The notes under the pieces were generated by a model. The model searched no databases. It was not told where the DNA came from and saw only the letters and a program-made list of their open reading frames with translations. A program made the translations under genes and the position numbers. From JANELJ01 sp024511395 (GTDB taxonomy: Bacteria > Pseudomonadota > Gammaproteobacteria > GRL18), in the NCBI GenBank assembly GCA_963681975.1, contig OY820613.1:186001-250000 (forward strand): a DNA stretch of 64,000 bases, in the 5' to 3' direction. Shown here piece after piece: positions 8,534-16,746 of this stretch (positions are counted from its first letter, which is position 1; each line of letters begins with the position of its first letter).

Positions 8534-11500
8534 TGTCAAAGAATACAGTCAATCTGCAAAAACTGAATCCTGCCACTATACCACTGTCAGGTCGTCACCT
8601 GATTGAGGCCAGTGCCGGAACAGGTAAAACCTATAATATTACCCGTCTTTATCTGCGTCTGCTGTTAGAAAAAGGTTTAAGTGTCCAGCAGATCCTGGTG
8701 ATGACCTTTACCAAAGCGGCTACTGAAGAATTGCGTGGACGAATAGAGGAACAGATCCGTCTGGCATTAAATAACTGGAATGATCTGATCAATAAGGATA
8801 AGTTTTTTTCTGAACTGGATAAGCAGTTAACGGAAGAACAGTCCTCACAAAGAGACGCTTTACTGAATATTGCTTTGCGTGAACTAGATGAGGCATCCAT
8901 TTATACCATCCATGGTTTTTGCAGCCGGGCTTTAAGCAGTCAGGCCTTTGCCAGTGGTTTATCCATGGATATGAGTATGGAGATGGATACCAGTGAACTG
9001 TTAATCGAATCAGTTCGGGACTGGTTACGCAAAATCAACCAGAGTGAATCAGATTTTGCCCTGCTGGAAGAAAATAACTGCCATACCCCTGAGGGCTTTA
9101 CCAGTAAGTATGGTAATGCTCTGACCTCATCCTATGATCTGCAAATACCGGATCAGGCGTATATGCAAAGTTATTTTAATGAGAACATTGACCGTATTAT
9201 GGATGATTTGTTCTATGCTAAAAAAACAGCCATTAAAACAACCCTTCTGGAAAATGAAAGCAGAATTTTGGAAGTTCTGGTTAAGGGTAAAAACGATGAG
9301 CAGAGCCGGCATAATGAGTGGGCAGAGTTAATTCTGTGGCTGGAAAGTTATGGTGCAAAAGAAGTGCCTGCTGAACTGGCTAAATTTATTAATGGTAATC
9401 GTTATCGGGGTAATGATGACTTTAAAGCGCTGTTTGAACCCTTAAAGTTGTTAAAAAATAATTTTATTAAGCAATTAAACAACCGAAAAGAGTCTCTTGA
9501 AAAACAAATAGAGAGCATTACTGTTTACAGGCTGATTACTCTGGGTGTACTGGCGATCCGTAAAAAATTCTCTCTGCTGAAAGAACAGCAAATGGTGATG
9601 GATTTTGATGATCTCATTACTTATCTCAGTAACAGGCTTCAGGACAGCAGCAGTCAGGCATTAAAAACGGCGTTAAGCACACAATATCCAGTGGCTTTAG
9701 TGGATGAATTTCAGGATACCGATCCTCAGCAATACGCTATCCTAGATATTTTATATCCCAGGTCTGACCCTAGTTGTACTTTATTTATGATTGGTGATCC
9801 CAAACAGGCGGTCTATGCTTTTCGTGGGGGGGATATTTTTACTTATCTTAAAGCCCGTAATGATGCTGAATATCACTGGTATATGGATACTAACTGGCGT
9901 TCAGAGCAGGGCGTGGTTACGGGCTATAATCGTTTGTTTCTTGGTAAGCCGGTGGATGAGCCGGGCAATGTAGATGTCTTTGGTTATGATATTACCTATA
10001 ATAAAATCAATTCAACCCCACAGGCAAAAGCGGCAGGGGAGCTGCTTAAGGATCCGGATAAACATTTTTCAGCCATAAATTATTGCTGGTTACAGGATGC
10101 AGAAAATTATATCCGTGTCGATGAGTTGAGAGAGGCGCTTGCACAATGGTGTGTCTCTGAAATAAGTCGCTTACTGACAGATGTCAGACTGGGTGAAGAA
10201 GCTGTTCAGGAGAAGGATATTGCCATACTGGTTCGTACCGGAACCGAAGCACAGATAGTTCGTGATAGTTTATCTCGATCCGGTTTTCCCAGTGTTTATC
10301 TCAGCGAAAAAGACAGTATCTTTAAAACCGATGAGGCCAGAGAATTGCTCCTGGTGTTAAATTGCATTCTGGAACTGGAAAATGACACACTCCTGATTGC
10401 GGCTTTATCCACATATCTGATGGGCGGTAATGCCGAAAAACTGGCTCAGTATAATCAGCCCGGTAATGAACAGGTATGGGAAGAACAACGTGAGAGAGCG
10501 GCTCAGCTAAGAGATATATGGTTTAAAAAAGGCTGTATATCCATGCTGATGGAATTAACTGGCTGTGACTATCAGCCGGAGCCGGCTCAGCATGAGCGTT
10601 CATTAACCAATATGATCCACCTGGCTGAATTATTACAGCAGGCCTCCAGACAGTTCAAACATCCTCAGCAGTTACTTAAATGGTTCATGGATCAATGCCA
10701 TAATGAAACCCGTTTGGAAGAAGCCCAGTTACGTCTGGAAAGTGATGCCAACCTGATCCGAATTGTGACCCAGCATGGTTCCAAAGGTCTGGAGTACCCC
10801 ATTGTTTTTATACCCTTTGCCAGTTCCTATAAAGATCCCGTGCGTTTTGGTAATCAACTGCATGAATATTTTGAATACCATGATCCTGAGAATTATGAAG
10901 CCCGATGTCAGCTTGGAGCCAGCCTTGAAGCCATTGATTTAACCACTGCAGAGGGCCGGGCAGAAAGTATCCGTCTGCTTTATGTTGCCATTACTCGTGC
11001 CGCACATCGCTGCTACCTGGGTATTGCACCTTTTGATAATAGTATTTACTCGCCTCTGGGACTGACTCTGAAGCTTGCCGATGACGGTAAGTGGGAAGAA
11101 AGCCTGCAGACACTGGTTAATAGCAGTAACGGCAGCTCTGCCCTTATTCATATTAATGAAGGAACGCTCAATAAAACAACACACAGGCAGACACAGAACA
11201 ATAAAGAACATTATACTGTTTCAAGACTTAGTCATCCTGTTGATTCAAAGTGGTCATTAAGTTCTTTTTCCTCTCTGATCAGAGACAGTTATACTGGTTA
11301 CGCAGACAGACTGGATCAAAAAGAACATATTGATGATGAAGCTGAGGAACGGTCAGTTAAAAATACCAGCCAGTTACTACGCTTTGCTCTGCGCAAGGGC
11401 GCAGATACGGGAAATTTACTGCATGATATTCTGGAACATACCAACTTTAATACCGTACAACATGCCACACAGGAATGGCCCATACAGGTTCCGCTAATGC

Positions 11501-12132
11501 GTTTTGGCGGTCTTTCAGAAACAGAACAGGATGCTCTTATCCTCTGGCTGCAGGATTGCCTGGACACCAGCCTGCCTCCTATAGAACCGGAAACAGACAG
11601 TTTTAAACTCTCAGACTTTGGCTGGTCTCAGACCTTGCGCGAAACGGAGTTTTATTTTCCTCTTGATGGTGTGGATATAAACAAGCTTTGTGCCTGCCTC
11701 GAACAGCATCGAAATAACGGTCAAAAGATTCGTTTGCCGGGGCACGAGCAGTTACAGGGTATGATGCGGGGATTTATTGATCTGATATTTGAACACAGAG
11801 GACGTTTTTATGTGGCTGACTACAAGTCCACTCATCTGGGTGACCGCTTTGAAAACTATCACTGGCAGGCTTTAAGGGAAAATAACCAGCATCATTTCTA
11901 TGATCTGCAGTATTTAATTTATAGTCTGGCACTGCATCGTTATCTTCGTTTCAGGATCCCGGATTATAATCCGGACAGACATTTTGGCGGTGTCTATTAT
12001 CTTTATTTAAGAGCTATGAGTGCGCAAAATCCTCAGGCTTACGGGGTATATCATACGGCCATTGATGCTGAACTGCTGAACAGACTGGATACGGTTTTTA
12101 AAGGGATAGGAAAGCAGGAGACAGCCGCATGA
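8533..12132 (+). CDS. recB: Exodeoxyribonuclease V subunit beta (RecB)
   Basis: This 1199-residue RecB is the 3'-5' helicase and nuclease subunit of RecBCD. The UvrD-type helicase motifs are clear: Walker A EASAGTGKTYN near residue 27, LVDEFQDTDPQQY, GDPKQAVYAFRGGD, and VTQHGSKGLEYPIVF followed by RLLYVAITRAAHR. The C-terminal nuclease domain carries the catalytic GFIDLIFEHRGRFYVADYKS segment with Asp and Asp-Tyr-Lys. The GTG start at 8533 is preceded by AGGAG and overlaps the recC stop. It ends in an ATGA overlap with recD. No lesions are visible. Confidence 0.96.
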   Translation: MSKNTVNLQKLNPATIPLSGRHLIEASAGTGKTYNITRLYLRLLLEKGLSVQQILVMTFTKAATEELRGRIEEQIRLALNNWNDLINKDKFFSELDKQLTEEQSSQRDALLNIALRELDEASIYTIHGFCSRALSSQAFASGLSMDMSMEMDTSELLIESVRDWLRKINQSESDFALLEENNCHTPEGFTSKYGNALTSSYDLQIPDQAYMQSYFNENIDRIMDDLFYAKKTAIKTTLLENESRILEVLVKGKNDEQSRHNEWAELILWLESYGAKEVPAELAKFINGNRYRGNDDFKALFEPLKLLKNNFIKQLNNRKESLEKQIESITVYRLITLGVLAIRKKFSLLKEQQMVMDFDDLITYLSNRLQDSSSQALKTALSTQYPVALVDEFQDTDPQQYAILDILYPRSDPSCTLFMIGDPKQAVYAFRGGDIFTYLKARNDAEYHWYMDTNWRSEQGVVTGYNRLFLGKPVDEPGNVDVFGYDITYNKINSTPQAKAAGELLKDPDKHFSAINYCWLQDAENYIRVDELREALAQWCVSEISRLLTDVRLGEEAVQEKDIAILVRTGTEAQIVRDSLSRSGFPSVYLSEKDSIFKTDEARELLLVLNCILELENDTLLIAALSTYLMGGNAEKLAQYNQPGNEQVWEEQRERAAQLRDIWFKKGCISMLMELTGCDYQPEPAQHERSLTNMIHLAELLQQASRQFKHPQQLLKWFMDQCHNETRLEEAQLRLESDANLIRIVTQHGSKGLEYPIVFIPFASSYKDPVRFGNQLHEYFEYHDPENYEARCQLGASLEAIDLTTAEGRAESIRLLYVAITRAAHRCYLGIAPFDNSIYSPLGLTLKLADDGKWEESLQTLVNSSNGSSALIHINEGTLNKTTHRQTQNNKEHYTVSRLSHPVDSKWSLSSFSSLIRDSYTGYADRLDQKEHIDDEAEERSVKNTSQLLRFALRKGADTGNLLHDILEHTNFNTVQHATQEWPIQVPLMRFGGLSETEQDALILWLQDCLDTSLPPIEPETDSFKLSDFGWSQTLRETEFYFPLDGVDINKLCACLEQHRNNGQKIRLPGHEQLQGMMRGFIDLIFEHRGRFYVADYKSTHLGDRFENYHWQALRENNQHHFYDLQYLIYSLALHRYLRFRIPDYNPDRHFGGVYYLYLRAMSAQNPQAYGVYHTAIDAELLNRLDTVFKGIGKQETAA

Positions 12133-13979
12133 TTTATCCTGACAGCGGTATCTGTCAACAGCAACTGGATGATATTGAAGCCATTGATTATTTTATGGCC
12201 TCTCAGATATCACGAGAGCTTGACCAGGCTGATAATGAGTTGTTGTTTCATCTGTTATTAGTCCTGCAGTGGGGACTGCGACAGGGCCACTCCTGTCTGC
12301 CCGTTACGGAAGTAGCCGATAAAACTTACTGGCGGAACAGCGAAAAAGACCTAGATGGTTATCATTTTCCGCCTCCTGACAGTATTAGCCAGTGTCTTGC
12401 TGATTTAGCGATTAAACCTGATGATCAGTCACCCATTGTCTTTGATGAACAGGCTCTGTATTTAAGAAGATACTGGCAGTTTGAAGTTGAAATTGCCGCT
12501 TCTTTAAAAAACAGAATGGCACTGACACCGCTCAGTGAGCAGGCATTGTCCAGTGCTAAAAATATTTTTTCACAACTGTTTGAACCACAGAATTCCAAAC
12601 AGGCTGAAACCGACTGGCAGAAAGTGGCTGTAGCCAATGCTCCCGGTCGACGTTTATGTATTATCTCCGGTGGTCCCGGTACCGGTAAAACCTATACTGT
12701 TATCCGACTGCTGGCCACTTTGCAGGCAGTACATAATGGCCAGTTAAAAATATTAATGGCGGCCCCGACTGGAAAAGCAGCACTGCGTTTAAAGGAATCC
12801 ATTGCCCAGGCCAGGGAGGATTTGTTATCAAGATCAGTTGATAAGCAACTGATAGACTCAATTCCTGAAGAAGCCGCTACTCTGCACCGGCTTCTGGGCT
12901 TTCGTCCAAACTCTCTGCAATTAAAATATAATGCTCAACAGCCTTTAAATTGTGACGTATTATTAATTGATGAAGCCTCCATGATCGATTTACCCATGAT
13001 GGCCCGTGTTCTGCGTGCTTTGCCTGAACAGGCCACCCTGATTTTACTGGGTGATGCGGATCAGTTACCTTCTGTTGAAACCGGCAGTGTTCTGTCTGAC
13101 ATTGCCTGTCATCCGCATCCGTGTTATAACGCAGACACGGCTGAACAGATCAAACAGATCAGTGGACAAACCGTTAAGATTAATAATAACAGTCACTATA
13201 ACCATCTGACATTATTAACTCACAGTCGGCGTTTTGGCGGTGAAATTGGTGCCATTGCCAGTGAAGTCATCAATACCCAGGCTCAGAAAAGCTGGCAGCG
13301 CCTGCTGGATAATGAACAGCAAGGTATTTATTTTGAGCACAAGGAACAGGGACAATTATCTTATCTGTCTGATCCATTATATGAAAGCTGGCTCTCTCAG
13401 GCCTGCAGGCATTATTTTTTAAGCATATCCAGAGCACCTGATTTACCGCAGGCCTTTGCCTCACTGGCAGGCTTTCGTATTCTGGTTCCAACCCGTGTGG
13501 GTGAGCGGGGTGTTGAGCAGTTAAATAAAACCATTGAGCAGAAATTATCAGTATTAAATCCATCTGTTCGTCCCGGTGCACACTATCCGGGACGACCTGT
13601 AATGGTGATTCAGAACAGTTATTCCAGCCATTTGTTTAATGGTGATGTCGGTCTGATATGGCCAGATAAAAACGGCAAACTATCGGCCTGGTTTGAAAAC
13701 GAGGACGGCCAGTACCGTAAAATCAGCCTGGCCCGATTACCCTCAGTTGAAACCGTCTATGCCATGACCATTCATAAAACCCAGGGTTCTGAATTTAACC
13801 ACGTGGCTATTATTTTACCCGGCCAGGAATACCCCTTATTAAGCCCTGAACTGCTTTACACCGGCCTGACCAGAGCCAGAGAACATTTGTATATTATTGG
13901 CAGTGAAACCGTCTGGAAAGCAGCCTTAACTGAACGGACATGGCGTTATTCGGGATTGCGAACCCGTTTAAACAATTAG
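12129..13979 (+). CDS. recD: Exodeoxyribonuclease V subunit alpha (RecD)
   Basis: This 616-residue RecD is the 5'-3' helicase of RecBCD. SF1 helicase motifs include Walker A GGPGTGKTYTVIRLLA near residue 185, LLIDEASMIDLPMMARVL (Walker B), LGDADQLPSVETGSVL, MTIHKTQGSEFNHV and LLYTGLTRAREHLYII. Its ATG overlaps the end of recB by four bases, completing a recC-recB-recD operon in the common gammaproteobacterial order. It ends with TAG. recBCD being intact in this IS-filled region means break repair is probably conserved. Confidence 0.95.
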   Translation: MIYPDSGICQQQLDDIEAIDYFMASQISRELDQADNELLFHLLLVLQWGLRQGHSCLPVTEVADKTYWRNSEKDLDGYHFPPPDSISQCLADLAIKPDDQSPIVFDEQALYLRRYWQFEVEIAASLKNRMALTPLSEQALSSAKNIFSQLFEPQNSKQAETDWQKVAVANAPGRRLCIISGGPGTGKTYTVIRLLATLQAVHNGQLKILMAAPTGKAALRLKESIAQAREDLLSRSVDKQLIDSIPEEAATLHRLLGFRPNSLQLKYNAQQPLNCDVLLIDEASMIDLPMMARVLRALPEQATLILLGDADQLPSVETGSVLSDIACHPHPCYNADTAEQIKQISGQTVKINNNSHYNHLTLLTHSRRFGGEIGAIASEVINTQAQKSWQRLLDNEQQGIYFEHKEQGQLSYLSDPLYESWLSQACRHYFLSISRAPDLPQAFASLAGFRILVPTRVGERGVEQLNKTIEQKLSVLNPSVRPGAHYPGRPVMVIQNSYSSHLFNGDVGLIWPDKNGKLSAWFENEDGQYRKISLARLPSVETVYAMTIHKTQGSEFNHVAIILPGQEYPLLSPELLYTGLTRAREHLYIIGSETVWKAALTERTWRYSGLRTRLNN

Positions 13980-14046
13980 CTCTAATATCGTTTGAAATAA
14001 GCGATGTGTTTTTTACGTCCGTTTAATTGACTTATTATGTGTCCTA

Positions 14047-14073
14047 ATACCATAATTAGGTATATATTGGTAT
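14047..14073. promoter_or_regulatory. Probable ParD autoregulatory operator
   Basis: Three copies of one pentamer lie 15-41 bp upstream of the antitoxin ATG: ATACC (14047), GGTAT (14059) and GGTAT (14069). The first two form an inverted repeat and the last two a direct repeat at 10-bp spacing. RHH antitoxins usually bind such arrays cooperatively; the link here is inference. Confidence 0.5.
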
Positions 14074-14087
14074 AAAAGAGGTGCGAT

Positions 14088-14330
14088 ATGGCTAAAAATA
14101 CAAGTATTACCCTAGGTGATCATTTTGATAGCTTTATAACTGGGCAAGTTGAAAGTGGTCGATTTGGTTCGGCTAGTGAGGTTATTCGAGCCGCGCTTAG
14201 GTTGCTTGAAAATGCAGAAACACGGCTTGAGACTTTAAGGCAAATGCTTGATGAAGGAGAAAAAAGTGGTGTTTCAGATTATGACTACGAAGCATTTATG
14301 GCCGAGCTTGATAGCGAAAATGATAAATGA
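14088..14330 (+). CDS. parD: Type II antitoxin, ParD/CopG family
   Basis: An 80-residue protein with an N-terminal ribbon-helix-helix DNA-binding segment (KNTSITLGDHFDSFITGQVESGRFGSASEVIRAALRLLE, split here as a description of residues 3-42) and an acidic C-terminal tail, the typical ParD layout. It neutralises the ParE toxin and represses the operon. AGAGGTG precedes the ATG. Its end overlaps parE by an ATGA junction. The GGTAT array upstream is the likely operator. Confidence 0.88.
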   Translation: MAKNTSITLGDHFDSFITGQVESGRFGSASEVIRAALRLLENAETRLETLRQMLDEGEKSGVSDYDYEAFMAELDSENDK

Positions 14331-14629
14331 AGGCATTTGAATTAAGCAAGGAAGCCAAGGAAGACCTGAGAAAAATTGCCCGATTTACAGAAAAGCGCTG
14401 GGGTCGAGACCAGCGTTTTTTGTATATTAAACAATTTGATGATGTATTTCATTTGTTAGCGAAGACCTCAACCATGGGTAAGAAATGTGAACACATAAAA
14501 AAAGGATATAGAAAATTTCCTCAAAGTAGCCACATTATTTTTTACCGCGAATCTGAGAGGACTAAAATTTTTGTAATACGCATACTCCATAAAAATATGG
14601 ATGTTGAGTCGAAATTTTTGCCCACATAA
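14327..14629 (+). CDS. parE: Type II toxin, RelE/ParE family
   Basis: A 100-residue RelE/ParE-superfamily toxin. Typical features are the N-terminal helical hairpin (LSKEAKEDLRKIARFTEKRWG) described at residues 5-25 and the C-terminal beta sheet (FYRESERTKIFVIRILHKNMD region). ParE toxins usually poison DNA gyrase. It is translationally coupled to parD. The pair sits immediately before a truncated beta-propeller gene and a cluster of ISs, so it probably arrived on or beside mobile DNA. Both genes are intact. Confidence 0.88.
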   Translation: MKAFELSKEAKEDLRKIARFTEKRWGRDQRFLYIKQFDDVFHLLAKTSTMGKKCEHIKKGYRKFPQSSHIIFYRESERTKIFVIRILHKNMDVESKFLPT

Positions 14630-14642
14630 CGGACAAATAAAA

Positions 14643-14738
14643 AAGGCAGAAGGAATAGCTGTTGATTCGCATAAAAACCGTCTTTATATCATCAGTGATG
14701 AAACTGACAGACTTTATGTTTTTAATGTAAACTCATAG
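14643..14738 (+). pseudogene. C-terminal remnant of a SdiA-regulated/YjiK-like propeller gene
   Basis: An open frame of about 31 codons with no start ends at TAG 14736-14738. It encodes KAEGIAVDSHKNRLYIISDE followed by TDRLYVFNVNS, which resembles the last blade of SdiA-regulated or NHL-type beta-propeller proteins. The rest of the gene is absent; the toxin-antitoxin pair sits directly upstream. It is too short for firm naming. Confidence 0.5.
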
Positions 14739-14796
14739 GTATGATGTGGCTATACTATTCCGGACACACAACTTAAAATACTTTTAAAAAGAGAGA

Positions 14797-15111
14797 GTGT
14801 TCAAAATGACAGATAAAACAAGACAAGCAAAGAGCTATACCCCGGAATTCAGAGAATCAGCAGTACAGTTGGCTATTGAGTCAGAAAAGTCGGTTTCAGT
14901 AGTTGCCAAAGAACTGGATGTAAACGTTAATACCTTACATACCTGGATAAGCAAATATACTCGTCCAGGCAAAGAAAAACAGAGCAAAACACGAACGGAT
15001 GAACATATTTACGATGAAGTAAATCGTCTGAAAAAAGAACTGGCCAGGGTAACCCGGGAGCGTGACCGGTTAAAAAAGCGACGGCATATTTCGCCAGAGA
15101 AATCGAGTTAA
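14797..15111 (+). CDS. IS3-family transposase OrfA
   Basis: A 104-residue protein with an N-terminal helix-turn-helix (YTPEFRESAVQLAIES, VVAKELDVNVNTLHTWISKY) and a C-terminal leucine-zipper-like coiled coil, as in OrfA of the IS3 family. At 15072-15078 it contains the slippery heptamer A AAA AAG that IS3 elements use for -1 frameshifting into orfB. In the -1 frame the sequence continues KATAYFARE, the expected fusion segment. OrfA is intact but OrfB is not. Confidence 0.9.
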   Translation: MFKMTDKTRQAKSYTPEFRESAVQLAIESEKSVSVVAKELDVNVNTLHTWISKYTRPGKEKQSKTRTDEHIYDEVNRLKKELARVTRERDRLKKRRHISPEKSS

Positions 15112-15885
15112 ATATGCCTGGATAAAGCAACACTCTGTAGATTATCCTGTAGCAGAATTATGCCGGTTTATGTCAGTATCACGCAGTTCCTATTATGACT
15201 GGCTGGCAGCCGTCGCCTTAAACGAAAGCTGTCAGAACAGGGGTTTCAGGTGAGTCGTCGGCGAATTATCCGCCTTATGAAAAAGGCAGGACTTTACTGT
15301 AAAACCAGAAAGAAATTCAGGGCAATGATAGATTCTTCCCATAATAAGCCGATTGCAGATAACCTGTTAGAGCGTCAGTTTAATGTTACAGAGCCTGACC
15401 GCTACTTTGTAGGTGATATCACCTATATTGCGACCGATGAGGGCTGGTTATATCTGGCTGTTGTTATCGACCTGTTTTCCAGAATGGTTATTGGCTGGTC
15501 AATGGATAAAACAATGAAAACCCAGTTGGTTAATGATGCTTTGTTCATGGCCATATGGAAACGAAAACCATCTAAAGGGCTTGTCTGGCATACCGACAGA
15601 GGCAGCTAGTATGCTTCGGATAGTCATCGTAAATTATTAGGTGACCATGGCATTATTCAGTCCATGAGTCGCAAGGGTAATTGCCGGGACAATGCTGTAT
15701 CAGAAAGCTTTTTCCATACACTGAAAACAGAGTTGGTGCATCATCAGAAATTCAGAATCAGGGATGAAGCTAAACAGGTGATATTTGAATATATTGAAGT
15801 CTTTTATAACAGGGAAAGACTGCATTCTGCCAATGATTATTTATCACCTAAAGATTACGAAGAACTACAGAAAATGGCTTAAAAA
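15075..15885 (+). pseudogene. IS3-family transposase OrfB, broken
   Basis: The integrase core is recognisable (KYAWIKQH, SRSSYYDWL, then a DRYFVGDITYIATDEGW region, WHTDRGS, and SRKGNCRDNAVSESFF to the C-terminus) but it is damaged in several ways. One A seems to be missing near 15101. About 30 residues are missing around 15215. An in-frame TAG at 15607-15609 replaces the Gln of the conserved GSQYAS motif. From 15250 to 15882 that TAG is the only interruption, and the IS3 copy at the window end has the same TAG. Confidence 0.88.
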
Positions 15886-15908
15886 AAGTGTCCGGGAAAG
15901 TGTTGACA

Positions 15909-16624
15909 GATCAGTTTCTTTATTTAAAGGCAGCCGTTTAATTTCTTCTTTTGTATAACGTGTCCCATATTTTCCGGGTTGTCCCCGGCCTTTACCTTGC
16001 CAGGGTCGTTTATATAATACGGTATCGATTCGTACCTGACCTATAACCGTCATATTATAAGCCTGTACCGGTTCAATAAAAGAACGGCGCATATACCAAC
16101 TGTCCACCAATACAGTAACCGCTTTATCTTTTAGCGGTTTCAGTAATGCCCGGATAAGACTTCGTGCAATCACCAGTTTACCACTGTTACCGGCCTGTGG
16201 TGTTAAACGTAATAACAATGGCAGAGCCGTATTACAGCCAGAACGCTTAACAATCGCAGCCAGTGCTACCCGGCATTGCCCTCTGACATACCGGGACAGA
16301 TTGGTTTTATTACCATGCTGATGGTGTATCTGACTCATGGGTGCCTTTTTGGAATGACGCAGCATGATAGAGTCATCTATGGCCAGATAAACCGGATTAT
16401 CCCCAAACAGCTTTAGAAACAGGGCCGTCCACTGTCTCATCAGTTTAAGATAAGACCACTGACCGGTTTCAAGCCATTTATAATAACCGGGCCATTGCCT
16501 GGCCATGCCCACTATCCAGATAGCACTGGTTACAAACCCTGATTGAGTTAATAAACTGCCCATTAGTAACTCAATAATGGTTTTTGCGCTCCTAAGGGGT
16601 AACGCTCGGGTTAAAAATGTTATG
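15909..16624 (-). pseudogene. IS4/IS701-like transposase, N-terminal half
   Basis: About 240 residues of a DDE transposase (TFLTRALPLRSAKTI at the beginning, then YLAIDDSIMLRHSKKAPM with the first Asp and VTVLVDSWYMRR with the second). The first 17 codons lie at 18125-18175 on the far side of the inserted IS5-family element. The C-terminal part, with the YEKRWSIEPLFNQL glutamate motif, is missing here but is preserved separately at 41242-41727. The apparent longer open frame that continues to 16827 is only read-through into the inserted IS. Confidence 0.85.
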
Positions 16625-16689
16625 TAGTCTGCCCTGAATAAAACATAGTGCATTGATTTATAAAGAAATATTTCTTGATTATGGGTGTT

Positions 16690-16736
16690 AAATTTGCAGG
16701 TTTTTGGTAAAATAAGCCTTATTACCTTGCAAATTT
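16690..16736 (+). promoter_or_regulatory. Conserved dyad before the IS5-family transposase start
   Basis: AAATTTGCA (16690-16698) and TGCAAATTT (16728-16736) enclose a second imperfect dyad (GGTAAAATAAG / CTTATTACC). The hairpin ends 10 nt before the ATG and is kept in every copy of the element in this window. It could block transposase translation from read-through transcripts or serve as a transposase binding site. Confidence 0.5.
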
Positions 16737-16746
16737 CCAGACCAGA

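Larger units (their letters stand above)
14746..15908 (+). mobile_element. IS3-family element (degenerate)
   Basis: The ends carry related terminal repeats (left ...ACTATTCCGGACAC, right GTGTCCGGGAAAGTGTTGACA). It carries orfA and a broken orfB. The right end is inserted in the IS4/IS701-like transposase, but the left flank is unrelated DNA, so recombination or deletion followed insertion. A second copy with the same right end starts at 63544 on the minus strand. The exact left end is uncertain by a base or two. Confidence 0.85.
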
